A DNA stretch of 64,000 nucleotides from Moniliella sp. 'wahieum' (GCA_003971905.1 RSEE01000164.1:18411-82410), one strand, 5' to 3'. Counted from the stretch's first letter, positions 11,944 through 25,103 are shown. Made by a program: numbers and translations. The notes: generated by a model from the sequence alone, not told the origin.

Positions 11944-11971
11944 GTACTCAGTACTCAGTACTCAGTGAGTA
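11944..11971. repeat. 7-bp tandem tract, unit GTACTCA
   Basis: Three GTACTCA units, then GTGAGTA in phase. Confidence 0.88.
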
Positions 11972-12760
11972 CTCCGTCCTGAGCCTCAGTACTCGTATCG
12001 CAGTCACGAAGACGAGACTCGGTACTCCTACTCCGGGCTCAAAAGTACCCAACATACGCTCAAGGAACGTTCAACGTTCAACCCCGCATGCGCCTTCAAG
12101 CCGTGGGAAATGGGATGGATACACGTTGCATGCCCCAGCGCTTAGCGAGTACCAGCCCTTCAAGCGACGCAACACTCGGCTGACATTAATGGCTGGCGCC
12201 GACATGTGCTGTGATATGCGGTACTCCAAGCTTCATACGCGCATAGGCTTCACAATGGCACATGTCACCGACTACGGCGTGGGGCCGCCTTCGGCTGCGT
12301 TCAAATTCCTGATTCCGATCTCAGATGTCTGGACTGCACTCTGGCCCCAGCTGGTGGCACTGCGCTGGTGCCAGGTATGCATGTGGCCACAGAGGGCAGG
12401 GGACCCGTCCCAAACCCAAGGCGAAACACCAAGGGTCTGGAGTCTGGGGTCTGGGGACATGGGTGTCCGGGGTGGTCGTTGTGGTAGCTTGTGTGGTCTG
12501 CCGTCTGCCGCGGACGCTCGGGGCCGGCAGCCCGAAGGCTTAAACGCTTCGAGCTTCGGGACACAGCACCGCACCCTGAGGCCACTGGTCGCTGCTCACC
12601 GATCACCGGTCACCAGCCTCAGCCGGCGCCTCAGCTCAGCACTCCGCTCAGCAGCCCAGCACTCAAGGCGCTCAAGCTCAATGCTCCATATCGATATTCA
12701 ATGTTGGTACTTAGTGTACTTGGTTTTCCTACTTCGACAAACTAGTCACCGGTAGGTACG

Positions 12761-12795
12761 GTCATCCGGTCATCGATCATCGATCATCGATCATC
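12761..12795. repeat. 7-bp tandem tract, unit GATCATC
   Basis: GTCATCC, GGTCATC, then three GATCATC units, all in 7-bp register. Confidence 0.88.
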
Positions 12796-15700
12796 GAACA
12801 GGCCACAGGGTAGCTCTCTCATCGATGCTGCCTCTCAGGCTCATCGATTAGATCTTATAAGATTGGCGTCGAGTACACACTGAGGATCGAGGACTGTGTC
12901 TCAGTACCCTTGTCCTCCATATATCGATGGCGCAGCCAGGGGCACCGGCACCCGATCATCAATGAAATGTCAAATTCAAGCATTAATAGATTGATTAATT
13001 GATTACTGGTCTAAACGTGATCCTGTACAGCCAGCATCATGGTATTTTGGGCAGCGAGCAAAGTAGGGGCAGAAGTGGTGGAACCGGGCCGCCATGCACA
13101 GGTATACCATCGTATGAAAGCGATATATGGTGTAGAGTTTCGGTCACAGTGTGTTCAAAAGTCATGATTATCTCGACGAGTTGCTCAGATCTTCCCCTTG
13201 AGATCTGGCATTGGCATTGGACCAAAAGTCGTCTTCTTTTGCTCCTCCCCCACACGCGCCCTTCCCACGATCAGCCTATAGTCGGGATAATCGATGGCCT
13301 CTTCGCACACAACCGTCCCATATACCACACCAGTGCTCCAAGCATTATGTGTTTAACGTTTACTGTGTGGCCTGCTTCCTATATGGTCTTATATCTCTGT
13401 TGCCACCAGCCACCCAGCTCATCAATTTGTGGGGGGGAAGGATTGTGGGGTCCAGAAGCTGTGTGTGGTCCGAACTCCACGACAAGGGGCACACGATAGT
13501 ACACAAGTGAGCCACATGTGAGCGCAATCCTGTGGAAAATGCGTAATAATCGCGTAATCTCTGGGCGACACCTTGCTATCATTGAATCATCCTGGTTCGC
13601 GATATTGGGCAGCCAACAATGCTTGTGAGGGGTCCACGGTACACCCTGTGTGTGGTACTCCCATTCCCGCCTTCCCTCGGAATATGCATTCCACACATGC
13701 CAAGCTCGCCTATGTTGCACGTTGCATGTCAAGATCAAGCAACAAAAGAGGTCGACTGCTGAGGCCAACACCCACAGTGTCTGGTCGGGAGCAGGTGGGA
13801 GTGGCTCTGACATGCTGGCCAAGCTATAAGCACTAGGCTTAGCGCCAAGCGCTAATGGCTAACGCTTTCGGCCTGGGCCAAGGCCTGCCAGAAGAAGGAC
13901 TATTCTAAGACCAATCAAAGACCACCGCTCACCGCGCTCACCGGTCACCGGTCACCGTGTACTTTTTCGGATCGGCATGGGATATGGATCACATAGATCA
14001 TCGATCACACGTATCCGTTTTGCCTTCCATTAGCTTTTCTGGCAAAGGTCTCTTAAGTTCTGAAATCGGATTGTGCCAGGTTGGGCCAGTGTTGAATGTA
14101 CGTAGGACGTTGAACGTTGACACGTTCTTAACGTTCAATGAGTCTGGTCCAGTAAAGTCAGCCAATAAATGTTGCGCCATAGAAGACGGTACGCGTTAAG
14201 GGGCTTGTAACCGCACGCTACCGCACGTTGGCTACACGGAATACCCGGATCAGCCTCGCGTTCAGATCTCGGCAACATGTGAGCGCTGCGTCCTACTGCG
14301 CCTCAGGCCCTCCTCAGGCCTGAGCCTCACAGGCCTCAGCGACTGAAAGCTGAATCGCTGTGCCTGCGGCCATAATGTGTGGTGGTCGATGGTCGGTGAT
14401 CGATGAACGTGATGAACGTCTGAACGTTCTGAACGTTGAACTTCAACTATATGAACTGTTGAACGTTGCACGTTATCTGTGACATGTGATACGTGACAGG
14501 TGACATGCATGTGACAGGTGAGATACCTGTCACATGCACTCAGGCGTAGCGTGGCTGCGGAGTTTGTGACCATCTCGGTTCCATGGTGCATGATGTGCGT
14601 GATGTATGATAGACTGCATTATATAGTGAGGAGGCGAAATATCTTGCCCCGAATCTGGTAGGCCCTGCCCTCCTTTTTGCTGTAGTCTCATGAATTTCAT
14701 GTTCTTTCGGCCATCACCTCGTAACTCCCGATTGGGATTACAGCTAGCCCTCTCTGGTTCCACCCCTGATCTGATCCCGACCCGATAGCATATGATAGTT
14801 GAGCTAACATATACGTGCCCCTGTGGCCAATAATATAGTACGAGACAGGGAAGAAGTTGTATGAGATTTGATTCCCACTTGAACCATTTTCCAAATCTTT
14901 TTTCCTACTACGAGTAGCAGTCTATTTATGGCCCCCCTAGCCCTTCTGGCTATCGTGGCCAGCGAATAAATGCAAGAGAAATCGCCACAGATATAGCGAC
15001 ACTCCTCTTCACTATAGCTTGAATCCTCAAGTCAGCATCTGATTTGAAAGGACACACGAAGCGAGGACTCCGGAGTCAAGCGGGAGTAACAATGCGAAAA
15101 TGACAGAAGAGAGTCAAAAGATCGTTCGCTTTTGATTGCAATCTCAACGCGCGATGAGATGGCTCATCAAATGGTCGCATGTCTTTACAGCCGAAGCTTG
15201 GGACTCCTCGATTCGTTAGTAGTGGCTTTTGTAAGGCTGAATGGCCGCGACCACATACGTTAAAAGCAATTATCGTTCATACATGATGCTCATTTTGGAA
15301 ATGGTTCATCGCGTCCATGCCCTAGCCACGTCCAGAGTGGCGGTGGGAGAGAGCTGAGAGCTGATGAAGAGGTCGTCACTTTTGTGTGTAGGGGTGTATA
15401 TAAACACTTTTGGACGGTCAGCGAGAGTCACGCATGGCATGTCCCCGGCTTCAGATTCAGTAACGAAACCAATCGGGTATAGAGAGGAAAAGAGACCCAC
15501 TATTATAGATTGGGTGTGGTTTCCGGCGCGAAGCCCCTGCTCAGGCTGCTCAGGCTGAGCGCTGATCAGCAGAGTCTTCGGCGGCGGAGCCACGTGCGCA
15601 TCCCCATCAGGTAAAACCAGATGAAAGGGTTCAGGAACTCGGAGGGAATGCTGCTGCTTGCCTTACCGTTACCACTCTCAACGCGGGACTATGCGGATAG

Positions 15701-16619
15701 AAACCGAATCCTAAGTAACTGTGAAGGCCAAGAGCGCTCCCGGATGTATAACCAGACACGCATTGAACTGCAATTGCGACAACGTGAGGTAAATTCGTGA
15801 GCGTAAGCGCAGAAAAGCCAAGGGTGAAAGGTAAAAGTGGATGAACGACTAAGGTCTGTAAGCCAGGGTTGATTGGTAGAAACGCAGATGGTCGGTCGAT
15901 GACAGGTTGTGGTCGGTAGGAAACAGATTGACCGATGAGAACCACATGACAGAGTTATGGACAAAACCCTACTGGATAGGGCTGCGAATATACCGAAGAG
16001 ATCAGGACAGGTATAAAAGCAGGACGTAGGAGCTCTACAGCGAGGTAACATCTAAGGCTCATCCCGTCCTTTCAACGGTGCAGACAATGCGCAGGGTCGG
16101 GTATAGCAGAAAAATGATTCTGCCAATACTGATGATATAGGGGCCACACGAGTATACTAATAAACATTGTATCTTCTATTTGCGACCATGGGCAGCCGTG
16201 GAGGATAGTATGGGTAGCATCGATAAGGTGCCCTCTGAATCTCTCTGACGCACTATTGTCTATAACGACTGATGGTGTGGATTGGGGTCAGATCGAGCTC
16301 TGCCAAACGTAGGACTCTTTATTGAGAGGTCCCTTATATATATCGTCTCTTTGTCCCGGCTCAATTAGAAAGAGTGTGGTATTCTTTCCCCAAAACCATG
16401 TCCTTATATATATGTTGTTCTACCAAAACCACGCCATGCTCTGCAAGTGGGTGCAGAGAGAAAGAGTCGAACAATCATTTCGCCGAGGATGGTGGAAAGG
16501 GTTAAGATGTACTTCATACCCTTCTCCGGAAGCATTTTTGAGCAGCTGGAGTGTACGTTCCCGTCCAGAAGGAGGGAGATGCAATCTCCCCAGCGTCTCA
16601 GCTGGGTTCAACAACTTAA

Positions 16620-16960
16620 CCCAAACTCATCTGCGGCGGAAGTGCAAAAACGCAGTTCCCAAAAAAAGAGGACAAGTGAACCCTATTTCCATAGGGAACC
16701 GCCAAATCACAGCGTTCGGAACGGGCTGCAGGCGTTTTCATAGGAACAGCCACGAGGTGTGAACGCAGATATCCCGCCTGGGAGGCTGGACTAACTCGGC
16801 TGTTGGGATTTGAAGTGTAGAAACGGTCCGGATTTGTGGAAAAAACATGACAAGTGTGCGTTCATAGTGAACGGCCGAATCTCAGCGTTCGCATCGAGCT
16901 GCAGGTGGTCGTAGCGACGGCGCCACGGACTGAAAACGCAAAGATTTCGTCTCTGACAGG
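16620..16960. repeat. Diverged tandem duplication, ~178-bp offset
   Basis: The segment around 16637-16735 reappears at about 16811-16915. Shared landmarks are GAAGTG, an A-rich run, GACAAGTG, and then CAGCGTTCGGAACGGGCTGC, which matches TCAGCGTTCGCATCGAGCTG. Many substitutions show the duplication is old. No coding role seen. Confidence 0.55.
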
Positions 16961-17772
16961 AATACACTTCATGCATAGACACATGCAGCATCTCATCTTC
17001 CTTGCGTCACAGCGCTCAGCCGCTCATCGCTGTTGGTCCGCACCACAGGCATAAAGCACACGCCTCATTCATGAGGCCTGAGGGAGCTATCATGTTGAGG
17101 CGAACCGCATGACTTACTGCCAAGCAAATGAATATAGCTCCTCGCACATCCCATATGTCTCTATCGCACTCAGCGGACGTGCGCGGGGCCACGGAGGTTC
17201 ATTTGTATTACTAACAATTCGTGCTATGAGGGAAGCATTTTCTGCACGCCATAAAGGATGTCATCATCGATCATGCATTCCCCCCCGTGTCTATCAGATA
17301 TTGTTTGTCACGGGGCGCCCCCCCCAGGGGGCTCGTCCGGGTTTATAGGGTACAATCCCTTCGGAGACGGTACGTCGCAAAGATTCCGGATGCGTGGTGG
17401 CCTAGGCCATCCGACTTGGACTTGGTGGGGGGGGGGGGTCGACTATTGCCGGGGGGAAGCATGGCCACTCTGGCCACCGTACTTGATTTACCCAACCATC
17501 ATCACACTTGGCTGTACTTCGGAGCGCGCTCTACTGTGCATGTGCAGAGAAGGCGGGCCTTAGCTTGGCTCGGACCATCTCGGATCCAACGCAGCCCGTA
17601 ACTATAGGATACGAGAGAGCACTGGCCAAGAAACAGAGCAAAACGGCTATTCACACTGCAGGAAGCACACGAGCCCAAGTCAAAACTTGGTATGAACGCA
17701 TATGGGGACGAGCGCGTGAAGAGGGGTAAAAGAGATGGAATGGATGTGAAATGAGATGAGATATGAGAAATT

Positions 17773-17797
17773 GAGATGAGATGAGATGAGATGAGAT
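17773..17797. repeat. Pentamer microsatellite GAGAT
   Basis: Five GAGAT units, with related imperfect GAGAT/GATGA sequence for some 40 bp upstream. Confidence 0.85.
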
Positions 17798-18027
17798 TCG
17801 TCGTGCCTCTTCAGTTGACAACGAGTGGAAGACCATGGACTTACGGTTCGGGCGCTTCTCTTTAGCTGCCCCAAGAACGGGAAATACCCTCGGCGACTGC
17901 AGTGTGAAAGCCGTGGGCGGCGAGGAAGACCCCCTCCCCCCCGTCCTAATAGGCGCCCACCTCAAATGTTAGAAATACAGGGTGCAAGACGCGATGGAAC
18001 AGACCAATAGCATCCTTGCCCTTTTGC

Positions 18028-19525
18028 CTATTGCCCATCTGTTGGGCCTGTAAACACGTGTGTTCCACCGTATGTTATACCTTCGATACAGGCGGCAGTT
18101 GAAGACTTGCGGTACTTGGAGAAGAGAGAGGGCAAGGTGGCGTTACACACACCGATAATACTCAACAGAGCTCGACGGAAGATACCCCCTCTGGCATGGT
18201 AAAAAGTCGGTGGAATGCGAGGAAGTGTCTCCACCGACGCCTCGTGAAGAGAAGTATCAATCACCTTCATTGAAGGGTCTTGTAGGAACGGTAAGGGAAT
18301 GAGGTGGGTTGTGCAAATAACCACCCGTACCAGATAACTTGGAGCAGGCGAGGCTGAACCGACCCGCTCACATTCTCGCCAGAGCTCAGGAGGGCTAGGG
18401 GTGGAAAGAGACCTGCTCCACAGAAAAGCCTTCGTCCCGCGCGGTATTTTCCGTCGCAGTGGGCCTCGTACGTTCTCGATTTGCTCTCCACCGTTCCTCC
18501 TCGTCGTGATCAACAAAGAACGCCGAATGGCCTCCAACAGCATCGTCTGCTCAGTTCATGCGCCAATGACGAACGTCCCCTAGTCAGATGGGAGCGTGGT
18601 CGACCATAAAGCCCTTGATCTGGCATCCGGTTGACTCCTCGGGTTATTTGGGAAATCCAGACTAGACGGAACAGAGGCGTTGACATGAGATGCATGAGAT
18701 GAGGTGACGCCGATGGGAGCCACGCGGCCCTCGACGTCCCCCATAATGATACGCTGGCTGGCCTTACGGGCTTGATCGGCTTTGGCACTCTCGAGCTGCG
18801 CTTCCCACATAGGGCGAATCTCGTCGACTGTCACCGCCTTCGGGTTGGAGGGGTCCAGTCCTCGTTCCACCTGGTCTGCATCGGTGTCGGGCACAGGCTC
18901 ATTGATGCGATTGGCTGGTGGGCGGGCGTGAAGAGAGACATTGTCGAGCACAGCACGGGGTGGTCTGTATATGACGCCCAAGTTGGATGTCATGCAAAAG
19001 GCACAAGACGGGCTGGCTGGTAGGTGGGTTGAACTGGGATGGATCGGGCCGGCGAGCCTGGACGAAACACTCGGTGCAGATAGTTTGGCACAGCAGCACG
19101 TGCGATTGAGAGGTGAAGGATAGACGAGCATGCAGATGGGGCACTCCGTCGGCACTACCCGTCCCGCAAAGCATCCAGCCAGATCCTCAGCCTCGTCGAC
19201 ACCGTGGTAAAATGGTGCAAGGCGACGAGAACAGATGAGCGTCTTGACAATGTCGTGACCATAGTCTTGGGGCTATGTGGGTATACACCCGTCGGAACAA
19301 GAAGACCCGAGTCGAATGTGGCAGGCCAGCCGGGCGCACACTTGAGTGTGTGTCGACTACTGCGTCGAGAAGAGAGGTAGGAAGGGGTGAAGGGGAAATG
19401 CAGTCGGTCTGGCCTAGGGCTAGAAGCGGAGAGGAGGTGAATGTGGTATAGCGACTGTTGAAATGGCGGCTGCGGCGCTTGTTGGGGGCAGCGGCAGTAG
19501 CTTCGCGACCGTTGGCCTGGCCCAT
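18028..19525 (-). CDS. SIP5: Sip5-like RING-finger protein
   Basis: Resembles the fungal Sip5 family, cytosolic proteins with a degenerate RING/zinc-binding N-terminal region; yeast Sip5 binds Snf1 kinase and the Glc7-Reg1 phosphatase. Possible start ATG 19525 (MGQANGREATAAAPNKRRS). In successive frames come DYGHDIVKTLICSRRLAPFY and HGVDEAEDLAGCFAG, then the zinc-binding part PTECPICMLVYPSPLNR, then ICTECFVQARRPDPSQ, then the family-typical NPKAVTVDEIRPMWEAQLES region. The helical motif MLLEAIRRSLL (usual form LMLMEAIRLSL) follows near 18540. One base is missing in the cysteine cluster (near 19095), separating the two halves of the RING. The C-terminal end is uncertain; 18028 is the last stop in the helical-motif frame. 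Confidence 0.78.
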
Positions 19526-20491
19526 GATTGGATGGTGGTGGAGAGCTGAAGAGTGCGAAGAAGACTTGAAGATGGACAATTGGAAACAATAAGGCTGAGG
19601 CACTGCTGCTGCTTATAGTTCCCTTTTGGGGAAGCTCACGCACTAAAGTCTCAACTGTCGAGAGGGAGGATGTCGAAATGAAGGGGAGCTGAGCTCAGCG
19701 CTCCGGCTGAGTGGCACCCTGATCTGGTGCTCAGCTTGCTTAGTGCTGGTTGTGGCCCGGCAATGTCAGCCAAGCGTGTCAGCTGACACACTAAGGACTG
19801 AAGCTTGAAGCTCAGCCATGTCAACGTGTCCGCCGCACTCACCAAGGTGGGGGCGAGATCTCAGTCCGAGGCCTGAGCCTCAGGCCCCTCAGTGTGCTCA
19901 GCTGAGCCAACAGAGTGCGCTGAAGCTGAACAAATTCATTAAGCATTGAACGTTGAATATTGATGCGTGATTCAAGCGATTAATGATGAGATCGATGATC
20001 GATGATCGATGATCAATGAAATTAATGATCGACTATTCCAGTTTCCAAATGCAATGTTCAATGCTCGAACACCGATCACCGATTGAATCACCGGTCATCG
20101 AGGTCATCCCTCTGCCACCTGCAATCGCAATTGATGCTCGCGACCATAACGAGTGTGATTCACACATCGCCACGTCTTCAAAAAGGCATCGATGCCGGTG
20201 CAGTGTTACACGGGACATCATACCATTCTTTGCAAAATATGAAGACAGGTAAGGAAACGCTCTCCGCCTACCGGGACCGCTCATCCCGTGTGCGCTACTC
20301 GCTCGAGCCAACCAAACCAGGAGCTCAATGGTTTCGCCCGCAGGTCAGGGGCGTGGAAGACGAAACAGGAAGTAGTTATTACGAAAAGCTGGCGTGTCAG
20401 CGTAATTTGCAATCACCCCAACAAGGGACTCTCCCCCATTCGCCTCCAAACTCCGGAGACGTATTCTAAGCTATACTGCATCCATAGTATT
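19526..20491. other. Intergenic, palindrome-rich
   Basis: Upstream of the Sip5-like gene. Clustered CTCAG/CTGAG palindromes (19660-19930) are followed by a 7-bp GATCGAT tract. No gene seen. Confidence 0.45.
19990..20017. repeat. 7-bp tandem tract, unit GATCGAT
   Basis: Three GATCGAT units then GATCAAT; each unit contains the palindrome ATCGAT across the junction. Confidence 0.9.
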
Positions 20492-21240
20492 ATTGACAGA
20501 GCTTAAGGCTGTTTTGGGATAGGGAAACGCTACGCTTAAACCGACCCGTTCTCATCTTACCTGTGTTGCTTGGTAGTGCCACACCCCTGTTAAGGAACCA
20601 GGGGAATCTCGCCAGAGGATATCAGGCCCCTCTGGTGTCCGCCATCTGGGGCCCATACCCAAGAAGCGCGTGTGGACACGGATGAACGTGGTAGACATCC
20701 CACTGAGCGAGGAACCATTTCCAACATTGAGAGTCAGTAGTCAAATCCTTCCAATGCGCAAGCATCGTTGCCCGCTGTCTTGGTGCCGTGGTATTAGTAC
20801 TATCCCCGCCTCAGGGAAACGGCTCTTGAGTGCGTCCCTGCCAGTACTTGGCGTTCAATCTTGTCGCATTCGGTGCTTGTTCCAGCAGCCGATGAAGCAG
20901 CTCCTTCTCCCGGCGTTCCAAAGGCGTCGCGGTGCTCTCATGCACCACCCTGCGGTACGCGCTCTGCGCCTCCTGCGTTCCCGTGTCGTGCAGCGTGTGG
21001 TCCATCTCCATTCCAGATCCTCCGATTGCTCCCGGCCCCATCACGGGGGGTAGTCGGTGCGCAGTGCCCCCCTCCCGCGCCTCGACCCATACTCTTCCTC
21101 CACAGTAGGTTCGTTGTGGCCGTGGGTGTGGATGGAGCGCACGAGCTGATGGAGAATGGGCTCCCACACTGCCTCATATGCAACGCACCAAACTTGGCCT
21201 GGGTGCGGGTAGAAGCCATGATGTGGGTTCTAGCGAGGAC
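20492..21240 (-). repeat. Dispersed repeat, copy 2 (best-preserved coding remnant)
   Basis: Starts with ATTGACAGAGCTTAAGGCT, the same head as at 5066 and 32563, and shares the GGAAACGCTACG and GTGTGGACACGGATGAACGT blocks with copy 1. The minus strand, allowing frame slips, reads as one protein: STRTQAKFGALHEAVWEPIL, LVRSIHTHGHNEPTVEEEYG, GPGAIGGSGMEMDHTLHDTG, TQEAQSAYRRVVHESTATPL, ERREKELLHRLLEQA, LNAKYWQGRTQEPF. This Glu/Arg-rich protein is not one I recognise. The copies differ mainly by indels and substitutions, as expected for a decaying mobile or multicopy sequence. The right edge is approximate and may reach 21360. Confidence 0.6.
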
Positions 21241-21360
21241 ATGACGCCGCACTTGCACATGCTGCGCGTGGAGCGGCACAGCGTGTGGAGCTGGAGATCT
21301 ATCTGAACCTGCTTGTCGGCGAGCCGGAGGCACGGGGCGGATGTAATGAGGAGAGCCAAG

Positions 21361-23222
21361 TGTGGGTCAAGTTGCTGTGCCCAACCACACGGCGACTATC
21401 AGCATAATGCGCGTGGATATGGTATGACCGAGGATGATCATATATAAACTGAGAAACATATGGGGTGATCGAGAGATGAGAGCTTCATACCAGACTCTTC
21501 AGCGAGACGTGCCAACAGTGCTCTCAAGCATCTTATACCGTTGGTGCGGTTGGTACTAGTGTTGATGCAACGTTGATGTGTGTCTTCTCATCATATGATC
21601 ATATCTGTTGGGGTTAAGATATAGAATGAAAAACGGCTCTTCAATCGGTGTATCCTTGGTGCTTTTTTGGCGCGCTCTTCTCGCATTCCCCTTGCCTATT
21701 CTCTTTTTCTCATGGTGTTCCGCAGATGTTATCGTCTCCTCTCTCGTGTTACCATCTTTCGGCACTCAATCTTGCCATCACTTGTATACAAGTCCTTCTG
21801 AGAATGAGGTCCATCTCCATCCCTATAGTCCTCCGTAGTCTTCTCCGAAAGCTCTTCGCCCCCATCATCTCTCAATAATCCACACATCTGGCCATCCGCG
21901 CCTCGTTGAGGTTCTTGAGCATAGCACCTGCCCATTCCCCTCTCCCACATCTCCCTATAGCGCTGGTGCTTCGTCTTTTAAACTCTCGCATGCCGGCGTG
22001 TACCAGTCAAGGAGGGTATAACAAAAGTGATAATAAGGTAGTCGTTGTGGGCCTCATTGTAGAAGCATCAGCGCGCGTGTGAGGCGCACCTACTAAATAG
22101 CCGCTGCATCCTCCCAGTGGAAGGGTTACATGCGCTCATGAGCATGCCAAAGGGACCGTCCTTTCAATCGTCCCGTCCTCATTTTCCCAACAAGGTCCGT
22201 TGAAACCATACTAGGCACACAGAGAATGAAAACGTCAGTAGTATTGACTAGCATAGCGACGACCATCCCCCTCCCAATTGTGTAAGGGTAATGCCATCCA
22301 AAATGTTTGTCTTGTCGGCTGTTATTGGCGCACCCTTTGTCCGGAAAAGCCATGCCCGGCGGCAATTACCATGACGCACACTGTAATGATGTCCCACTCA
22401 AACAAAGTACCCACACTGGACCACGGCCTTTTCGAATCCGGTCCCGCTCCTCTTCGAGCCTGGCCGCTCACCGTGACCGTCCTGACGCTGTAAGATTCGT
22501 ACTACGGCCGACCGTCAAGCTTATTCAAGCTTCACGTATACATTTGAACGGGTCTACTCTTACGTGTTGCTTCCCTGGTATTTGACATTGTTACCACGTT
22601 GCGCTTTTCCCCTACCCGTAATAAAAACTCCAGGCTCGTCCACAGACGTTCGAAAGAAATCGAGGTTATCATCTCCTCACCACCAGCTTTCGTTACTCAA
22701 AACTTTTTTAGCGTCCTTTACTATACCTGAGTCACACCAGTTCCTATTCCACCTCACCATCATTGGTTGTCCAAACGGTCCTGGCCCCACCATTCGACGC
22801 CTGGCTCTACCCCCAGTCGTGTTTCCTCTTCTTCTCGTCTACAAAAACCACAGCTAATATATAATCAAAAAGCAATGGGTGTCCCGGATGGAGGACAAGA
22901 GAAGCTTGAGTGTCGGGATCAGATCCACTTGATCACCGTTTGATCACCAAGTTGACTGGTCCCTGATTTGTTCTAGACCCGGTTTTCCCCTTCGATTATG
23001 CTCCCCTTCTTCCTCTGTGTGACTTGCCCGCATGTTCTCTTCTTCTTCGAAATATATACATCTTCGCCCTCTTTCCACTCGATGAATATGATCCTGACCC
23101 TTTCTCCCATCTCTATCTCCTGTTAGATTTGATCCCACTCGGCTTCCTGGCTTTTTAGTCCACCCACGCATCCCATCTTGTTGGACATCTCTCTCCGTCC
23201 TACCTCACTCTCCTCCCGCCCC
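21361..23222. other. Intergenic interval
   Basis: No gene I can support. Short open frames at 21608-21950 and 22278-22857 have no recognisable domain. CTC-rich stretches near 22980-23220 may be promoter or leader of the next gene. Confidence 0.4.
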
Positions 23223-24257
23223 ATGTCCAACCACCGCGCTCTTTGAACCCAACGCGGTCGGTCCCGAGATGGACAATATTATCCCAACGGCAACGACTCG
23301 TCGTTGACCCCACCGCCCTCCGGCCATGGTGCCTCAAGCATCGCCCTCCCCCCGTGGCCACATCCCCTTCCCCCGCCCCTGGTCCCAACGTGCGATCCAT
23401 TGCTGTTATCACTATCCAGGCCCCACTTCCCCGGCTACACACCTTGGTGGCCGAAGCCTGTGCGCCCGCTCCTACACCCGAACTCGCGCTCGAACACGAG
23501 ACCGAAGCCGCGCCCGACCTGCACCTACTCCTTCATATGTCTCCTTAAGACATCCGGTCTGCCATATGCACTGTCTGCCGCGACCGCGGAACTGAGCAAT
23601 TGTCACGCAAGCCGACAAGTGGGCTGTCCGTGACTGGCTCCATCGTTCCGAATATGACATCGTCACCATTGCGCCCAACGCCCGTGTCTCAATGGCCCTG
23701 CTGCCACCGAGTACAACGCCCAACTGGACCTCGCTCTTTGGGACATTGTGTGGATGCTGGCCTCCCCTCCGACGGTCCTGCCCGCAGCGCCCTGCGCAAC
23801 ACCGCCACCCTCGCCTCGGCCATGTACAAAGTGCTGACCAAAGCCTTTGCCGCCGTGACCAGCCCCCGCGACGGTTTCAAAGCCCGATTCGACGCCCAGA
23901 ACACCTACCGCGTTGCGCAGGCTCCAGGCCCCATCACTGCTCGTATTGAGGATCTACGCGGCCTGTTCAATGCCGTTTTCCCCAATTCTGACGAGATATG
24001 GCCCTACAGCCTCATTCGAGCGAACCGAAACGACTCCTTTGCGCCTGTCTTGGGACGAAACGGTGGCAAGGGCATACGCCACTGAGTTGTCCGTCCAGCT
24101 CGACAGCCTCCCTGTATCCCTGATACCCGCACAGGCTGCTCCCTCCCCGCTGCCGGCGACTCCTCCCTTGCCCACTACCCGTGGCCCGAACCGCGCCAAC
24201 CATGTTGGTGTTATTGAGGGTTGGCTCCCGCACGGCCTCGTACAACGCCCCTGGTAG
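23223..24257 (+). CDS. Hypothetical protein, unrecognised, frameshifted
   Basis: A coherent protein can be followed across frames: MSNHRALFEPNAVGPEMDN, then a Pro-rich stretch, TPELALEHETEAAPDLHLLL, SRKADKWAVRDWLHRSEYDI, VTIAPNARVSMA, EYNAQLDLALWDIVWMLAS, SALRNTATLASAMYKVLTKA, FAAVTSPRDGFKARFDAQNT, ARIEDLRGLFNAVF, LSWDETVARAYATELSVQLD, and a stop at 24257. The amphipathic pattern and codon-like third positions suggest real coding sequence on the plus strand. I do not recognise a family. At least four frame changes are needed. The end region (about 24200-24250) also shows a GALYEAVREP reading on the other strand that resembles the repeat protein of copy 2, so the locus may be a hybrid or remnant. 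Confidence 0.4.
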
Positions 24258-25103
24258 ATTAGGATTTGCCAACACTGATAAGTGTGGCTCGGTACTAGTC
24301 AGTCCCCCTTTCAATCTCCTCCCAGCTTCTCTGCTCCATTTAAATCGTGCTCTCTGGACTACTCAATTTGTATAGATCGCTGTATCCCTTGACGCTTTCT
24401 TCTGCCACAGACCGTTCTCGTCTCCTGTCTGCGGTTGCCACGTATCATTACTGTGAACCAGAAATTGGATCTCAGCCTGAACTCGTATATACACGGTACG
24501 TGGCGTCAATAGGGTTCGACTGCTTGTTTCCCCCGTTTCGTCTTGGTAGTCCGCACAACCCCCCCCCCTTCCTGAGGGATCCCCCGCCCTCACCCATACG
24601 CTACGTTCCACTATCAATTTACTATCTGCAACATCTGGAAAACGATGGATGGAGCAATGAGTAATGTTGCTGGGTGCGGACAGACAAAAAAACAGACATC
24701 AAGTCGAAACGGGCTCGGTCGACAGAAATGACCTCAGTGCGCCTTTGTGTGTGTGCAACCGTTCCTTGCCCTCTTTCTCATCTTCACTTCCTCTTTGTCC
24801 CAGGCCCACGGGGTGATGGGCGTGATTTGCAGACAACTGAACTCTCAAACACGGAAGGTGGGCGAGAGCGAGGGGCGAGATGAGACGAGGCAAGGTCAGG
24901 TGAGGCGCAACAGGCGGTGTAGGTGAGGAGGAGCGTGGCAGAGGCGCATGAAACGAACACGGGCAGGGGCGAAAGTAGAGGCGAGAGCAGAGGCAGTAGA
25001 AGAAACAGGTGCAGAAGTATAGGGGAAGAAACTGGAGCAAGAGCACAAAGAGCATAAACAAAATGCAAATGCAAGTGCGAAAGCAGGAGCAAGAACAGGA
25101 CCT

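Larger units (their letters stand above)
11640..18027. other. Long non-coding interval
   Basis: I see no supportable gene in these 6.4 kb. The left half (to about 14.6 kb) is rich in short palindromes (CTCAG/CTGAG, AACGTT, ATCGAT, CATGCAT) and holds two 7-bp tracts. A 9-bp-period stretch of GATGAACGT/CTGAACGTT units lies at about 14403-14440. The right half is nearer to average composition, with a diverged duplication at 16620-16960 and a GAGAT pentamer run at 17773-17797. Confidence 0.5.
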
